From positions 23,374-87,373 of the forward strand of contig NZ_JABJXS010000013.1 in the NCBI RefSeq assembly GCF_013155275.1: DNA of 64,000 bases, given 5' to 3'. The notes below the pieces were generated by a model that did no database searches, was not told the origin of the DNA, and saw only the letters and a program-made list of their open reading frames with translations. The translations under genes and the position numbers were made by a program. Below, piece by piece: positions 48,792 to 58,509 of this stretch. Within the stretch, counting starts at the first letter, position 1, and every line of letters starts with the position of its first letter. Origin of the DNA: Brenneria sp. hezel4-2-4. GTDB lineage: Bacteria; Pseudomonadota; Gammaproteobacteria; Enterobacterales; Enterobacteriaceae.

Positions 48792-50965
48792 GTCAGTTGA
48801 CCGGGATAAACGTGCATGCGGCGTCGGCGGACGACGTGCGGTTATTGTCGCGCTGGGCTTCCGCCATCGGCTATATCGCCGGCGATTACCGGCTGGCTTT
48901 TTCACCGGGCGCGCTTCAGGCCAGCGCACAGTGGCTGGGTGGCGGCACGTTCATCCAGGCGTTGCAAAATCTGGCGCGTCAGGCCGGATTGACGGCCCGC
49001 GTCCTTCAGGCGCATCAGGATATCGCCGCCTGGCGTCTGCCGTTGGCGGTACAGTTGGCCGATGGTCAGGTCGGCGTTATTGAACAGTTTGATGGTCAGG
49101 ACAGCGTGAGCGTCTGTTTTATGGCGGACGGCAACCAGCTTAGCCGGCTCTCTCTGAGTCAGCTTTTGCCGGAGATCCGCCATGTGGTGGCGCTACGACC
49201 GGCGTCGGCGGTAAAAGACAGCCGCGCCTGGCGCTACCTGGAAAATTACCGCCCGGACTGGCTGTGGAAACTGGTGCTGCGGGATTTCAACCCTTACATC
49301 TATGTGATGCTGGCCTCGCTGGTGGTTAACGTTCTGTCGCTGGCCGGAATACTGTTTTCCATGCAGGTTTATGATCGGGTGATCCCGGCGCAATCCTATC
49401 CGACACTCTATGTCCTGGCGATCGGCGTGTTGATCGCGGTGCTGTTCTCTTTTCTGCTACGGCTGGCGCGTGCGCACATTATGGATATTCTTGGCAAGCG
49501 CGCGGATATCCGCATTTCCGACCGGGTATTCGGCCATGCGTTGCGGCTGCGCAACAGTGCGATCCCGCGATCCACCGGGAGCTTTATTTCCCAACTCCGG
49601 GAGCTGGAGCAGATCCGCGAAATGGTCACCTCCACCACGGTTTCCGCGGTGGTCGATCTGCCGTTCTTTCTGCTGTTTTTACTGGTGCTGCTGATCGTTG
49701 CGCCGGCGCTGTCGTGGATCGCGCCGGCGTCGGCGCTGTTGATGATCCTGCCGGGCCTGCTGCTGCAAAAGAAACTGGCGCTGTTGGCGCGCCAGTCCAC
49801 GCAGGAAATCACCCTGCGTAACGCGGTGCTGGTGGAAAGTGTGCAAGGTCTGGAAGATATCAAACTGATGCAGGCGGAGAACCGTTTTCAGCAGCAGTGG
49901 AACAGTTATATCCGTATTAGCGCGGAGTCCGGGGTGCGGATCCGCAAACTTACCCAGTGGCTGATTAGCTGGGGCGTGAGCGTTCAGGGACTGGTGTACG
50001 CGCTGGTGGTGATGATTGGCGCGCCGTTGGTGATTGAAGGGGAGATGACCACCGGGGCGATTGTCGCCGCATCGCTATTGTCGTCGCGCATGATTGCGCC
50101 GATGACCACGCTGTGCGGCGTGCTGGCGCGCTGGCAGCAGGTCAAAGCGGCGAAAGAGGGATTGGACAGCGTGATGCAATTGCCGGTGGAGAACGGTCAT
50201 GATGAAAGCAAAGTCAATTGTGATGTGCTGTATGGTCACTACCAGTTCCAGCGTGCGGCATTCCGCTACCACAGTGAAGATAACGCGATCGTGCTAAAAA
50301 TAGCGGAGCTGGAAATCCACCCCGGTGAACGGGTGGCGATCCTGGGACGCAATGGCGCCGGGAAGTCCACCCTGCTCCAGGCGATGGCGGGCGGTATGGA
50401 GTTGGTGGAAGGCGAGTTGCGGCTTGATAACCTGAGCCTGGCGCATATCGATATGGCGGATATGCGCCGCAATATCGGCCTGCTCACACAAAACGCCCGG
50501 CTGTTTTTCGGCACTCTGCGGGAGAATCTGACGCTGGGCGCGCCGCGCGCCGGCGACGCGGAGATCTTTGCCGCGCTGGAGGTGTGCGGCGCGAATGGTT
50601 TTGTGAAAAAGCTGGCGGCGGGGTTGGATCACCCGGTGATGGAGGGCGGGATTGGGCTTTCCGGCGGCCAGCGGCAGTCGATCCTGCTGGCGCGCATGTT
50701 GCTGCGCGATCCGAATATCGTATTGCTGGATGAACCGACCGCCTCGCTGGACGAGCATACCGAACGGGAATTTATTCAGCGCCTCGCGGGTTGGCTGGCG
50801 GGGCGTACGCTGGTGGTGGCGACCCATCGGGTCGCGGTGCTGGAACTGGTGGAACGCGTTATTGTGCTGCAAGAAGGCCAACTGGCGATGGATGCGCCGA
50901 AGGAGCAGGCGCTGAGCGCCGGTCGGCATCACAACGGACGCCAGGATGCAAATAATGAAAATTAA
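48788..50965 (+). CDS. Type I secretion ABC transporter (LapB/BapC-like)
   Basis: 725 aa. Residues 1-135 are a C39-like domain without the catalytic cysteine, so it binds but does not cut substrate, as in other giant-adhesin exporters. Membrane helices follow (about 175-440). The ATPase domain has Walker A GRNGAGKSTL, signature LSGGQRQ and Walker B NIVLLDEPTASLD. It energises export of the adhesin through the inner membrane. It overlaps the channel gene upstream and the adaptor gene downstream. Confidence 0.94.
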   Translation: MSQLTGINVHAASADDVRLLSRWASAIGYIAGDYRLAFSPGALQASAQWLGGGTFIQALQNLARQAGLTARVLQAHQDIAAWRLPLAVQLADGQVGVIEQFDGQDSVSVCFMADGNQLSRLSLSQLLPEIRHVVALRPASAVKDSRAWRYLENYRPDWLWKLVLRDFNPYIYVMLASLVVNVLSLAGILFSMQVYDRVIPAQSYPTLYVLAIGVLIAVLFSFLLRLARAHIMDILGKRADIRISDRVFGHALRLRNSAIPRSTGSFISQLRELEQIREMVTSTTVSAVVDLPFFLLFLLVLLIVAPALSWIAPASALLMILPGLLLQKKLALLARQSTQEITLRNAVLVESVQGLEDIKLMQAENRFQQQWNSYIRISAESGVRIRKLTQWLISWGVSVQGLVYALVVMIGAPLVIEGEMTTGAIVAASLLSSRMIAPMTTLCGVLARWQQVKAAKEGLDSVMQLPVENGHDESKVNCDVLYGHYQFQRAAFRYHSEDNAIVLKIAELEIHPGERVAILGRNGAGKSTLLQAMAGGMELVEGELRLDNLSLAHIDMADMRRNIGLLTQNARLFFGTLRENLTLGAPRAGDAEIFAALEVCGANGFVKKLAAGLDHPVMEGGIGLSGGQRQSILLARMLLRDPNIVLLDEPTASLDEHTEREFIQRLAGWLAGRTLVVATHRVAVLELVERVIVLQEGQLAMDAPKEQALSAGRHHNGRQDANNEN

Positions 50966-52151
50966 TCCGCTGAAACCGATCGACGATGATCTGGAAAATG
51001 AAAACGATCGTAAAAGTCAGTACGTCGGCGCCGAGCGGATCATTGTTATTACCGCGCTGTTGCTGCTGGCGACGGGGATCTGGGCCGTGTTCGGCTCTCT
51101 CGACGAAGTTTCCACCGGCATCGGGAAAGTGATCCCCAGCTCGCGCGAACAGACTTTGCAGTCGCTTGACGGCGGAATACTGTCGGCATTGACAGTCCGC
51201 GAGGGGGCGCTGGTGGAATCCGGGCAGGTGGTGGCGCGGCTGGATCCGACCCGTTCCGAATCCAATATGGGCGAGAGCGCCGCCCGCTATCGCGCCTCGC
51301 TGGCCGCCAGCATCCGACTGAACGCAGAGGTCAACGACCAACCGCTGGAATTCCCTGATTCGATAAAAGACTGGCCGGAGCTTACCGCCGCCGAAACCCG
51401 GCTCTATAAAAGCCGGCGTACGCAACTGGCGGACTCCGAATCACGGCTGAAAGAAGCGCTGGTACTGGTTGAGAGCGAACTGACGATAACCGAGCGGCTA
51501 GTGAAAACCGGGGCGGCGAGCCACGTTGAAGTGCTGCGTCTGCGACGCCAGAAAGCGGATCTCGATCTGAAACTGACCGACCTGCATTCGCAATATTATG
51601 TGCAGGCGCGCCAGGAGCTGGCCAAAGCCAACGCGGAAGTGGATATGCTTTCGGAAGTGATTAAAGGGCGCGCGGACTCCGTCACCAGGATGACGGTGCG
51701 TTCGCCGGTGCGCGGCATTGTGAAAAATATCCAGGTGACCACCATCGGCGGGGTGATTGCGCCCAATGGCGATCTTATGGAAATTGTTCCGGTGGACGAT
51801 CATCTGCTGGTTGAAGCGCGTCTGTCGCCGCGGGATATTGCGTTTATTCATCCGGGTCAAAAAGCGTTGGTGAAAATCACCGCCTATGACTACGCCATTT
51901 ACGGCGGGCTGGACGGCGTGGTGGAAACCATTTCGCCGGATACGATTCAGGATGAAGCCAAACCGGAGATCTTTTATTACCGGGTATTTATTCGCACTGA
52001 CCAGGATTATCTTCAGAACAAAGCCGGTCGCCGTTTTTCCATTGTGCCGGGGATGATTGCCTCGGTGGATATCAAAACCGGTGAGAAAACCGTGATGGAT
52101 TATTTAATCAAACCGTTTAACCGCATGAACGAGGCGCTGCGCGAGCGCTAA
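50955..52151 (+). CDS. Type I secretion membrane-fusion protein (HlyD family)
   Basis: 398 aa from ATG 50955, chosen because agga lies 8 bp upstream; ATG 50946 is in frame and possible. There is one N-terminal membrane helix (IIVITALLLLATGIWAVFG), a lipoyl/hairpin region with heptads (about 90-235), and a C-terminal beta domain (MTVRSPVRGIVKNIQVTTIGGVI). It links the ABC exporter to the outer-membrane channel. It overlaps the ABC gene and ends the operon. Confidence 0.93.
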   Translation: MKINPLKPIDDDLENENDRKSQYVGAERIIVITALLLLATGIWAVFGSLDEVSTGIGKVIPSSREQTLQSLDGGILSALTVREGALVESGQVVARLDPTRSESNMGESAARYRASLAASIRLNAEVNDQPLEFPDSIKDWPELTAAETRLYKSRRTQLADSESRLKEALVLVESELTITERLVKTGAASHVEVLRLRRQKADLDLKLTDLHSQYYVQARQELAKANAEVDMLSEVIKGRADSVTRMTVRSPVRGIVKNIQVTTIGGVIAPNGDLMEIVPVDDHLLVEARLSPRDIAFIHPGQKALVKITAYDYAIYGGLDGVVETISPDTIQDEAKPEIFYYRVFIRTDQDYLQNKAGRRFSIVPGMIASVDIKTGEKTVMDYLIKPFNRMNEALRER

Positions 52152-52457
52152 ATAATGCCCCGCACGGGCGCATTGTCCTTTCTGTTGTCCTCGTCAGCCA
52201 AACGACTGTCCCTCTTAATCAAGCGAATGTCCGTCTCAGACAAGTATTGGCGGCGCGCCAGACTTATTTTAGAAACAGGGATTGAATTGGTAAACACGGT
52301 AGAACAGTAAAAAGGAAATTACATGGTTATTGAATGCTCCACCCCAGAGTCATTGCAAAGGATCGCCGGCCGGCAGCACGGCTAACGCTGACTGACGCAG
52401 CACAATTATTAACAGGCATCTGAAACGCCGTCCGTCCGGGCGGCAACGGAGGAACTC
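52152..52457. other. Intergenic region before the CbiM-like gene
   Basis: 306 bp. A 20-codon frame at 52323-52385 (MVIECSTPESLQRIAGRQHG) has a good ribosome-binding site (aaaagga) and could be a leader peptide, but nothing else supports it. I looked for a cobalamin riboswitch and saw no B12-box-like sequence. Confidence 0.4.
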
Positions 52458-53135
52458 ATGCATATCGAACCCGATCTTGTCGACGCCGGAAAAATCTGGT
52501 TGAGCTACGCCACGGCGGCGGGCGCCGCCACCTATACGTTCAAGCTGGCGCTGGAGGGCATACGCGAACGCGGTTTGCTATCGCTTGCGCTGCGTTCCCT
52601 TGCCACCACGGCACTGGTTTTCAGTTTCTTTGAGGTTCTGCCGCACCACCCGGTCGGCGTTTCCGAGGTGCATTTCATCCTCGGCTCGACGCTGTTCCTG
52701 CTGTTCGGCGCCGCGCCGGCGGCCATCGGCCTGGCATCGGGCCTGCTGATCCAAGGGCTGTTCTTCGCGCCTTTCGACTTGCCGCAGTACGGCATGAACG
52801 TCACGACGCTGTTGGTGCCGCTATTCGCGCTGTCGGCGCTGGCCGACCGTATCATCAAACCGGATACGCCCTATGTTGAACTGACCTATCGCCAGGCGCT
52901 GGCGCTATCGACGGCCTATCAGGCCGGCATCGTCTCCTGGGTTGCTTTCTGGGCTATCTACGGTCAGGGCTTCACGGGTGAAAATATCGTCAGCATTCTG
53001 TCGTTCGGCGGAGCCTACATGTCCGTCATCATCCTTGAACCGCTGGTCGATCTGGCCGTGCTGGCCGTCGCCAAAGCGGGCCGCCGTCTGCGCGACAGCG
53101 CTCTGGTGGAACGGCGTCTCTATCAGTCCCTGTAA
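52458..53135 (+). CDS. CbiM-like energy-coupling-factor transporter permease, solo
   Basis: 225 aa with six or seven hydrophobic helices. The N-terminus MHIEPDLVDAGKIWLSYATA matches the CbiM/NikM family, where Met1-His2 bind the metal; the HHPVGVSEVHFILGSTLFL segment is the conserved second histidine region. CbiM proteins bind cobalt or nickel for uptake and usually work with CbiN, CbiQ and CbiO. None of these is nearby, so it either shares components encoded elsewhere or works alone. It is preceded by a ggaggaa ribosome-binding site. Confidence 0.75.
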   Translation: MHIEPDLVDAGKIWLSYATAAGAATYTFKLALEGIRERGLLSLALRSLATTALVFSFFEVLPHHPVGVSEVHFILGSTLFLLFGAAPAAIGLASGLLIQGLFFAPFDLPQYGMNVTTLLVPLFALSALADRIIKPDTPYVELTYRQALALSTAYQAGIVSWVAFWAIYGQGFTGENIVSILSFGGAYMSVIILEPLVDLAVLAVAKAGRRLRDSALVERRLYQSL

Positions 53136-53262
53136 AACGATAAAAGCGTAACCAACCCCGCCGCGCGCCTTTCGTTCGCGCGGCGGGGCCGGTTTGTAAT
53201 TTCGCCGGCGGCAGCATGTCCTGCCGCCGGCGCATTTCGATGGCATATATTGGAGGGATACC

Positions 53263-54480
53263 ATGTTGCTACTCACTAGAGCAAATCATCAGGCGCTGAC
53301 GGCGCTTGCCGACAGGCTGGCCGGCCCCGATATCTACATGCCTGCGCATCCGACAACTCATCCGCTGCTGCGGCGGATCCTGACGGACAGCGAACAGTTG
53401 CTCGACGAGCGGCAAATGCTGCTGGCGCAGGTGGCCGATCTTGAGGGCAAGCTGCGACTGTCGGAAGCGCGCCGGGAACTGGCCCTTCTGAGCGTCGGCG
53501 AACGCTTTTGGGAAATGGCGCCCGACGGCCTGTTGCTGTGGTCGGGTAATCAGAAAGCATCGATGCCGGAGCGGTTCGATCTGTGGAACGAGCTACTGCA
53601 TCCGGAAGATCGCCGCGCCAACAAGGAGGCTCTGACGCGCCATCTTACCGACCGCAGCGGCCGGACGCCCTACGATCTGGAGGTACGCATCGCCGCCGGG
53701 GCCGACGGTTATCGCTGGTTTCACATCAGCGGCGCAACCCGCCGGGATGAGCAGGGAACGCCGCGACTTACCGCCGGCATCCTGCGCGATATCCAGGCGC
53801 AACGCCAGCGGGACGAAGAAATGGCCCTCATCAAGACGCGTTTCGAGATCTCCCGCGAATGCATTCAAGATGCGCTCTGGGATGTCGACATCATCGCGGG
53901 CGATCCCGCCAACCCGGAGAACGTCATCTGGTTCTCTTCCCAAATGCGCCGCCTGCTGGGCTATGAAACGATAGCGGAATTTCCCGACGTGTTAGACAGT
54001 TGGATATCCCGCCTGCACCCTGAAGACAGCCAGCGCGCCATCGGCGCCTTTGTCGCCCATGTCAACGATCGCACCGGAAATACCCCTTTCGATGTGGTTT
54101 ACCGGCTCAAGCTTAAGAGCGGGGAATACCGCTGGTTTCGCGGCCGGGGGCAGAGCCAGCGCGCCGCCGACGGCACCGCGCTGAGGACGGTGGGCGCCAT
54201 AACCGACGTCCATGCCATCCATGAGGAGAACCTGCTGCGTCAGGCTCAGGAGCGACAACACCAGGTCATGCAGGAGAACCTGCGCATGCTGACCGATATC
54301 GTCACCACTATCCAGAGTATCGCCAGTCAGACGAATCTGCTGGCGATCAACGCGGCCATTGAGGCGGCCAGGGCGGGCGAATCGGGCCGCAGCTTCGCTG
54401 TCGTGGCCGATGAGGTACGTAAGCTGGCTGTACGCACCAGCGAGGCGACACGGCAGGCGGCCAGTATGATTGCCGGCTAG
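53263..54480 (+). CDS. Soluble PAS-PAS chemoreceptor-like protein with minimal signalling domain
   Basis: 405 aa without membrane segments. Two PAS domains occur at about 75-190 ([17 protein letters not shown]) and 200-330 ([15 protein letters not shown]). The C-terminus has the chemoreceptor hairpin tip ([22 protein letters not shown] then [19 protein letters not shown]), the part that contacts CheA and CheW, but only about 60-70 residues of it, much shorter than usual. No methylation helices are seen. It would sense a cytoplasmic ligand or redox/energy state. The start at 53263 follows tggaggg. It stands alone, 127 bp after the CbiM-like gene. Confidence 0.85.
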   Translation: MLLLTRANHQALTALADRLAGPDIYMPAHPTTHPLLRRILTDSEQLLDERQMLLAQVADLEGKLRLSEARRELALLSVGERFWEMAPDGLLLWSGNQKASMPERFDLWNELLHPEDRRANKEALTRHLTDRSGRTPYDLEVRIAAGADGYRWFHISGATRRDEQGTPRLTAGILRDIQAQRQRDEEMALIKTRFEISRECIQDALWDVDIIAGDPANPENVIWFSSQMRRLLGYETIAEFPDVLDSWISRLHPEDSQRAIGAFVAHVNDRTGNTPFDVVYRLKLKSGEYRWFRGRGQSQRAADGTALRTVGAITDVHAIHEENLLRQAQERQHQVMQENLRMLTDIVTTIQSIASQTNLLAINAAIEAARAGESGRSFAVVADEVRKLAVRTSEATRQAASMIAG

Positions 54481-54940
54481 CGCCGATCCGTCATCGCATT
54501 GCATTTGCGCGTCTGATTTTTTTTGCGGCGCAATATAAATAAACTCCGGGGGCCGGGACTGCCTGTCAGGCTAGTTGTTGTCCGTAACCCCCAGATTAAA
54601 ATATAAAAGAAAAGTGTGCCAGGAAAAATATAAATTTATTTATTGGTTAATAATTAGTGACCATTCCATTTATTCTGAAAATAAATAAAAACCACATGCG
54701 AGTGTTTAATATAAATAACAGTGTAATTATCCGGTTAGGGTATTATTTACATAGCGGAATAATTATTTTTTCAGGATGTTAATTATCTGGAAATATATAT
54801 TATTTCATTCCATCATTTGTTAACTTGATCACAAAGTCGGCTTTTATCGATAAACTCCTGCCAATATGAGCTGTAACCTTTCAGCTACGACAGATAATCT
54901 TTTATTAATAACTAATCGTATTGACAGATGAGGAATTAAG
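54481..54940. other. AT-rich promoter region of the sucrose isomerase gene
   Basis: 460 bp without a gene. It contains the CRP-like site at 54818-54833 and AT-rich stretches further upstream. A ribosome-binding site (gaggaa) lies 5 bp before the start codon at 54941. Confidence 0.5.
54818..54833 (+). promoter_or_regulatory. CRP-like site upstream of sucrose isomerase
   Basis: TGTTA-acttga-TCACA matches the CRP consensus TGTGA-N6-TCACA at nine of ten positions. It lies about 110 bp before the start codon. Catabolite control of a sugar enzyme is plausible but untested. Confidence 0.5.
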
Positions 54941-56683
54941 ATGGAAAAAATACATCTTTGTGGGCTGGCAGTCATCGCATCATTAGCCAATGTCGCGCTA
55001 TCAACTGAGGCGGGCGCCGCAGAAAATGAAGGGAAATGGTGGAAAGAGTCCGTCGTTTATCAAATCTATCCGCGCTCTTTTAACGACAGTAATGGTGATG
55101 GTATTGGCGATATCAACGGTATTACCGAGAAGTTGGATTATTTAAAAAATCTCGGCGTCGATACTATCTGGCTGAACCCGCATTTTGATTCACCCAATGC
55201 GGATAATGGTTTTGATATTCGTGATTACAGAAAGGTGATGGCCGAATACGGTACGATGCAGGATTTCGATAATATGATGCATGAAATTAAGCAGCGGAAT
55301 ATGCGCTTAATTATCGATCTGGTCGTGAATCATACCAGCGATGAACATCACTGGTTTCAAGAAAGCAGAAAGTCGAAAGACAATCCGTACCGTGATTATT
55401 ATTTCTGGCGGGACGGGCGCAATGGTAATGTTCCTAATAATTATCGCTCTTTCTTTAGTAGTTCAGCCTGGGAAAAAGATGATGCGACAGGGCAATATTA
55501 CCTGCACTATTATAACGAGAAACAACCCGATCTGAATTGGGATAACAAGAAAGTGCGCAATGAAGTCTATGACATTATGCGCTTCTGGCTGGATAAAGGT
55601 GTTTCAGGGTTCCGTATGGATGTCATTCCCTTTATATCCAAGCATGAGGGACTTCGTGATTTGCCGGCGGATGAGTTGACCCATCCCGAGTTTTTCTACG
55701 CCCGCGGGCCGCATGTTCATGAATATTTGCAGGAAATGAATCGGGAAGTCTTATCACACTACGACACCATGACCGTGGGTGAGGCGTTTGGCGTGACATT
55801 TGAAGATGCGCCTAAATTTATTAATGCCGATCGCAATGAACTCAATATGTTATTTCATTTTGATATTGTTCGCCTTGACCGTGACAACTGGCGTAAAACC
55901 ACGTGGACGTTGCCGCAGTTGAAAGCGACGTATCAAAAAATTGAGCAGGTTGGCAAAAATGGATGGAATACCAGCTTTCTGAGTAACCACGATAATCCGC
56001 GGGCCGTGTCGCATTTTGGCGATGACAGCGATCAATGGCGCGTGTTATCCGCCAAGGCGTTGGCCACGATGATGTTGACTCAGCGGGCCACGCCGTTTTT
56101 GTATCAGGGCGATGAACTGGGGATGACGGATTATCCGTTCAAGAACATCGAGGATTACGATGATGTCGAAGCCAAAGGACGCTGGGTAACTTTCGTCGAA
56201 AGTGGAAAAGTGCCGGCGGAAGAGTACTTGGATCATTTGCGGCAAACCAGCAGGGACAATGCACGAACTCCGATGCAGTGGAACGCGGAAGCCAACGCCG
56301 GCTTTACCAAAGGAACGCCCTGGTTTCACGTTAATCCAAACTATAAGCAGATTAATGCCGCCTCTCAGATCAACCAACAGGATTCCATATATAACTATCA
56401 TCGTGAACTTATTGCATTAAGACGGCAGACCCCCGCATTGATATATGGGGAGTATCGGGATCTTGATCCGCAACATGATAAACTTTTTGCCTATACCCGC
56501 ACGCAGGGGGATCAACAGTATCTGGTGGTGATTAATTTCACCCACGATAACGTTGAATGGAATATTCCTGAAGGTAAAAAGATTGTCAAAACGCTAATCA
56601 GTAACCGTACTGAACAGGCGGCCGCTCCCGGCGACAATCATCTGACTATGCAGCCCTGGCAGGCGGCGATTTTCCAGATGTAG
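54941..56683 (+). CDS. palI: Secreted sucrose isomerase (isomaltulose synthase), GH13
   Basis: 580 aa. A signal peptide (to about residue 26, EAGAA) points to the periplasm. The GH13 regions are present: DLVVNHTSDEHHWF, GFRMDVIPF with nucleophile Asp227, TVGEAFG with acid/base Glu281, and SNHDNPR with Asp351. Residues 311-315 are RLDRD, the product-specificity loop known from isomaltulose synthases; ordinary oligo-1,6-glucosidases and trehalose-6-phosphate hydrolases lack it and are cytoplasmic. The enzyme turns sucrose into isomaltulose and trehalulose. No palEFGHK-type uptake genes are near. A CRP-like site lies upstream. The main alternative is a GH13 alpha-glucosidase with the same fold. 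Confidence 0.85.
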   Translation: MEKIHLCGLAVIASLANVALSTEAGAAENEGKWWKESVVYQIYPRSFNDSNGDGIGDINGITEKLDYLKNLGVDTIWLNPHFDSPNADNGFDIRDYRKVMAEYGTMQDFDNMMHEIKQRNMRLIIDLVVNHTSDEHHWFQESRKSKDNPYRDYYFWRDGRNGNVPNNYRSFFSSSAWEKDDATGQYYLHYYNEKQPDLNWDNKKVRNEVYDIMRFWLDKGVSGFRMDVIPFISKHEGLRDLPADELTHPEFFYARGPHVHEYLQEMNREVLSHYDTMTVGEAFGVTFEDAPKFINADRNELNMLFHFDIVRLDRDNWRKTTWTLPQLKATYQKIEQVGKNGWNTSFLSNHDNPRAVSHFGDDSDQWRVLSAKALATMMLTQRATPFLYQGDELGMTDYPFKNIEDYDDVEAKGRWVTFVESGKVPAEEYLDHLRQTSRDNARTPMQWNAEANAGFTKGTPWFHVNPNYKQINAASQINQQDSIYNYHRELIALRRQTPALIYGEYRDLDPQHDKLFAYTRTQGDQQYLVVINFTHDNVEWNIPEGKKIVKTLISNRTEQAAAPGDNHLTMQPWQAAIFQM

Positions 56684-56818
56684 TAAACTCATTGCCTGCA
56701 ATAAAATGCAGTTGTCTGTCGTGATGTCCGTGAGTGCGAGGGGTTAAGTCAGCTTAATCCCTCGTTTATTTTTCTCTGTTTGATGTCCGGCGCTGTCCTT
56801 GACGTGAGGAAGCTGTTT

Positions 56819-57745
56819 ATGACCACGATCCTGCTGCTGGATCCTCGTGCTGATGAAATCAGCGCCGTGTTGCATGATGAAGCGCCAGAACTTGAGCTTG
56901 TATCGTCGGATGGAACGGCCGAGCAGGCTGAGCGCTGTCCTATCTGGCTTGGCGAGCCGGATGTTGCCGCGGCTCTGTTGGCGCAGGGCGTTAAACCTGA
57001 ATGGCTGCAATCGACCTGGGCCGGATTTAAGCCATTGCTGGCTGCCGGATTGCCGCAGGACTATCGGTTAAGCCGGGCCGTGGGCGTGTTTGGTCAACCG
57101 ATTGCCGAGTATGTGCTTGCCTATATGCTCAGGCACGAATTGCAGATAAGTGAGCGGCAGAACAGTCAGAATAAGCGGGAATGGGATCGCCGTTTGCCGG
57201 GTTCCCTGCTATGCAGAAAGGTGCTCATCGTCGGCGCCGGTGAGATCGGCTGTGAAGTGGCCGCTTTCCTGCGGCCTTTCGGTGCGAAACTGTATGGCAT
57301 TGTGAATACCCCCCGAGCGTTACCTCACTTTAAACAGGTCATGGGGATCGCCGCGTTGCAAACGGCGGTGCGGGATGCTGATTACGTGATTAATCTTTTG
57401 CCTGATACCGCCGTAACGGCAGATATCTATAATTCCGCGTTGTTTGCCGCGATGAAAACCTCAACCCTGTTTATTAACGTTGGGCGGGGAACCGCCGTGG
57501 TTGATGAGGATTTACTTGCGGCTTTGCGTAATAAACGGCTTGCCGGCGCGGTTCTGGATGTTTTCCGACAGGAACCTTTGCCTGAGACTCATCCATTTTG
57601 GCGGGAACCGACCCTTACGATCACCGCCCATATTGCCGGCCCGATGGTTCCCACGCTGTTAGTGCGCCTGTTTCTGGATAACCTGGCTTGCTTCCGCCGG
57701 GGAGAGGCATTACGCGGAGAAGTAGACTTTGCAAAAGGGTATTGA
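56819..57745 (+). CDS. D-2-hydroxyacid dehydrogenase
   Basis: 308 aa from ATG 56819, which has a gagga ribosome-binding site; the frame also offers 56780. The Rossmann motif VGAGEIGCEVAAFLRPFG binds NAD(P)H. INVGRGTAVVDEDLLAAL and the catalytic Glu/His region (FRQEPLPETHPFW then TITAHIAGP) are the family signatures. It probably reduces a small 2-keto acid such as glyoxylate or hydroxypyruvate; the exact substrate is unclear. It lies 135 bp after the sucrose isomerase on the same strand, perhaps co-transcribed. Confidence 0.87.
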   Translation: MTTILLLDPRADEISAVLHDEAPELELVSSDGTAEQAERCPIWLGEPDVAAALLAQGVKPEWLQSTWAGFKPLLAAGLPQDYRLSRAVGVFGQPIAEYVLAYMLRHELQISERQNSQNKREWDRRLPGSLLCRKVLIVGAGEIGCEVAAFLRPFGAKLYGIVNTPRALPHFKQVMGIAALQTAVRDADYVINLLPDTAVTADIYNSALFAAMKTSTLFINVGRGTAVVDEDLLAALRNKRLAGAVLDVFRQEPLPETHPFWREPTLTITAHIAGPMVPTLLVRLFLDNLACFRRGEALRGEVDFAKGY

Positions 57746-57926
57746 ACCTGCCAGATTATCGGACGGTATTAGGCCGCAATGTCGATAAAGCAAATTTTCG
57801 CTGAAAAGGTCTTGTCAGCCTCGGTAGATTGGGACATAATTCCGTCCGCCAAATGAATGTATAATCATAATATTCATGGGGTTATGTCCATTTTATGGAC
57901 AAGGTATCACTCTTGGTCCGGTAAGT

Positions 57927-57954
57927 TTGCTTTTCAGTGGAACTAAGAGATAAT
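57927..57954 (+). promoter_or_regulatory. Possible promoter of tRNA-Gly copy 3
   Basis: TTGCTT (57927-57932), a 16-bp spacer and GATAAT (57949-57954), 14 bp before the tRNA 5' end and with a GC-containing discriminator (acagcgcacc), resembling the promoter of copy 1. Confidence 0.55.
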
Positions 57955-57968
57955 ACAGCGCACCAAAT

Positions 57969-58044
<76 letters not shown>

Positions 58045-58269
58045 ATTATTGTTCTATAGATGTCCACCAAAGTCTGTAGCTCTCTGATTCAACAGGGTAA
58101 TCGCTCTGTTGAGCCTCCAGTAAAATCCACTGAAAACCACCGTCAATCACGCCGAAGTAGTACACAAAGTAGTACACGAAAATCGGGTGCGTTACGGATG
58201 CGGATTGTTTGCTGAGTCGCTTCCCTGTGCGCGGTACACCTCTCTTCAACCTTGAAGGAGGCAACCCCT

Positions 58270-58440
58270 ATGGCGTTAACCGATGCCGTCGCCCGGCAGG
58301 CCCGCACCACCGGCAAAACCTATACCCTGAATGATAGCGACGGGCTGTCACTGTTCGTGACCGGTATCCCTGCCCGGAAAAAATGCTCCGCTTGTTGCTA
58401 TGCCCCCAACGGGGCTAAATGGCTGTCATGTGCGTCAATC
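58270..58440 (+). pseudogene. P4-type integrase N-terminal fragment
   Basis: MALTDAVARQARTTGKTYTL and NDSDGLSLFVT match the DUF4102 N-terminal arm of P4-like integrases (compare the gene at 13238). After about 38 residues the homology breaks down and ends near 58440, where unrelated sequence is joined in frame. No catalytic domain is left, so element D cannot excise with its own integrase. A strong ribosome-binding site (gaaggagg) is still present. Confidence 0.75.
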
Positions 58441-58509
58441 AAGCAAACTGATCCTCTCCTTCAAGTTATTCCAGTGGTATTGAGTACCACACTCAAACGG
58501 AACGGTGCA

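Noticed and set aside
52152..52457. Cobalamin riboswitch before the CbiM-like gene
   Set aside because: No B12-box-like sequence or matching fold visible.
54941..56683. Annotation as trehalose-6-phosphate hydrolase or oligo-1,6-glucosidase
   Set aside because: These enzymes are cytoplasmic and lack the RLDRD motif; the signal peptide and motif favour sucrose isomerase.
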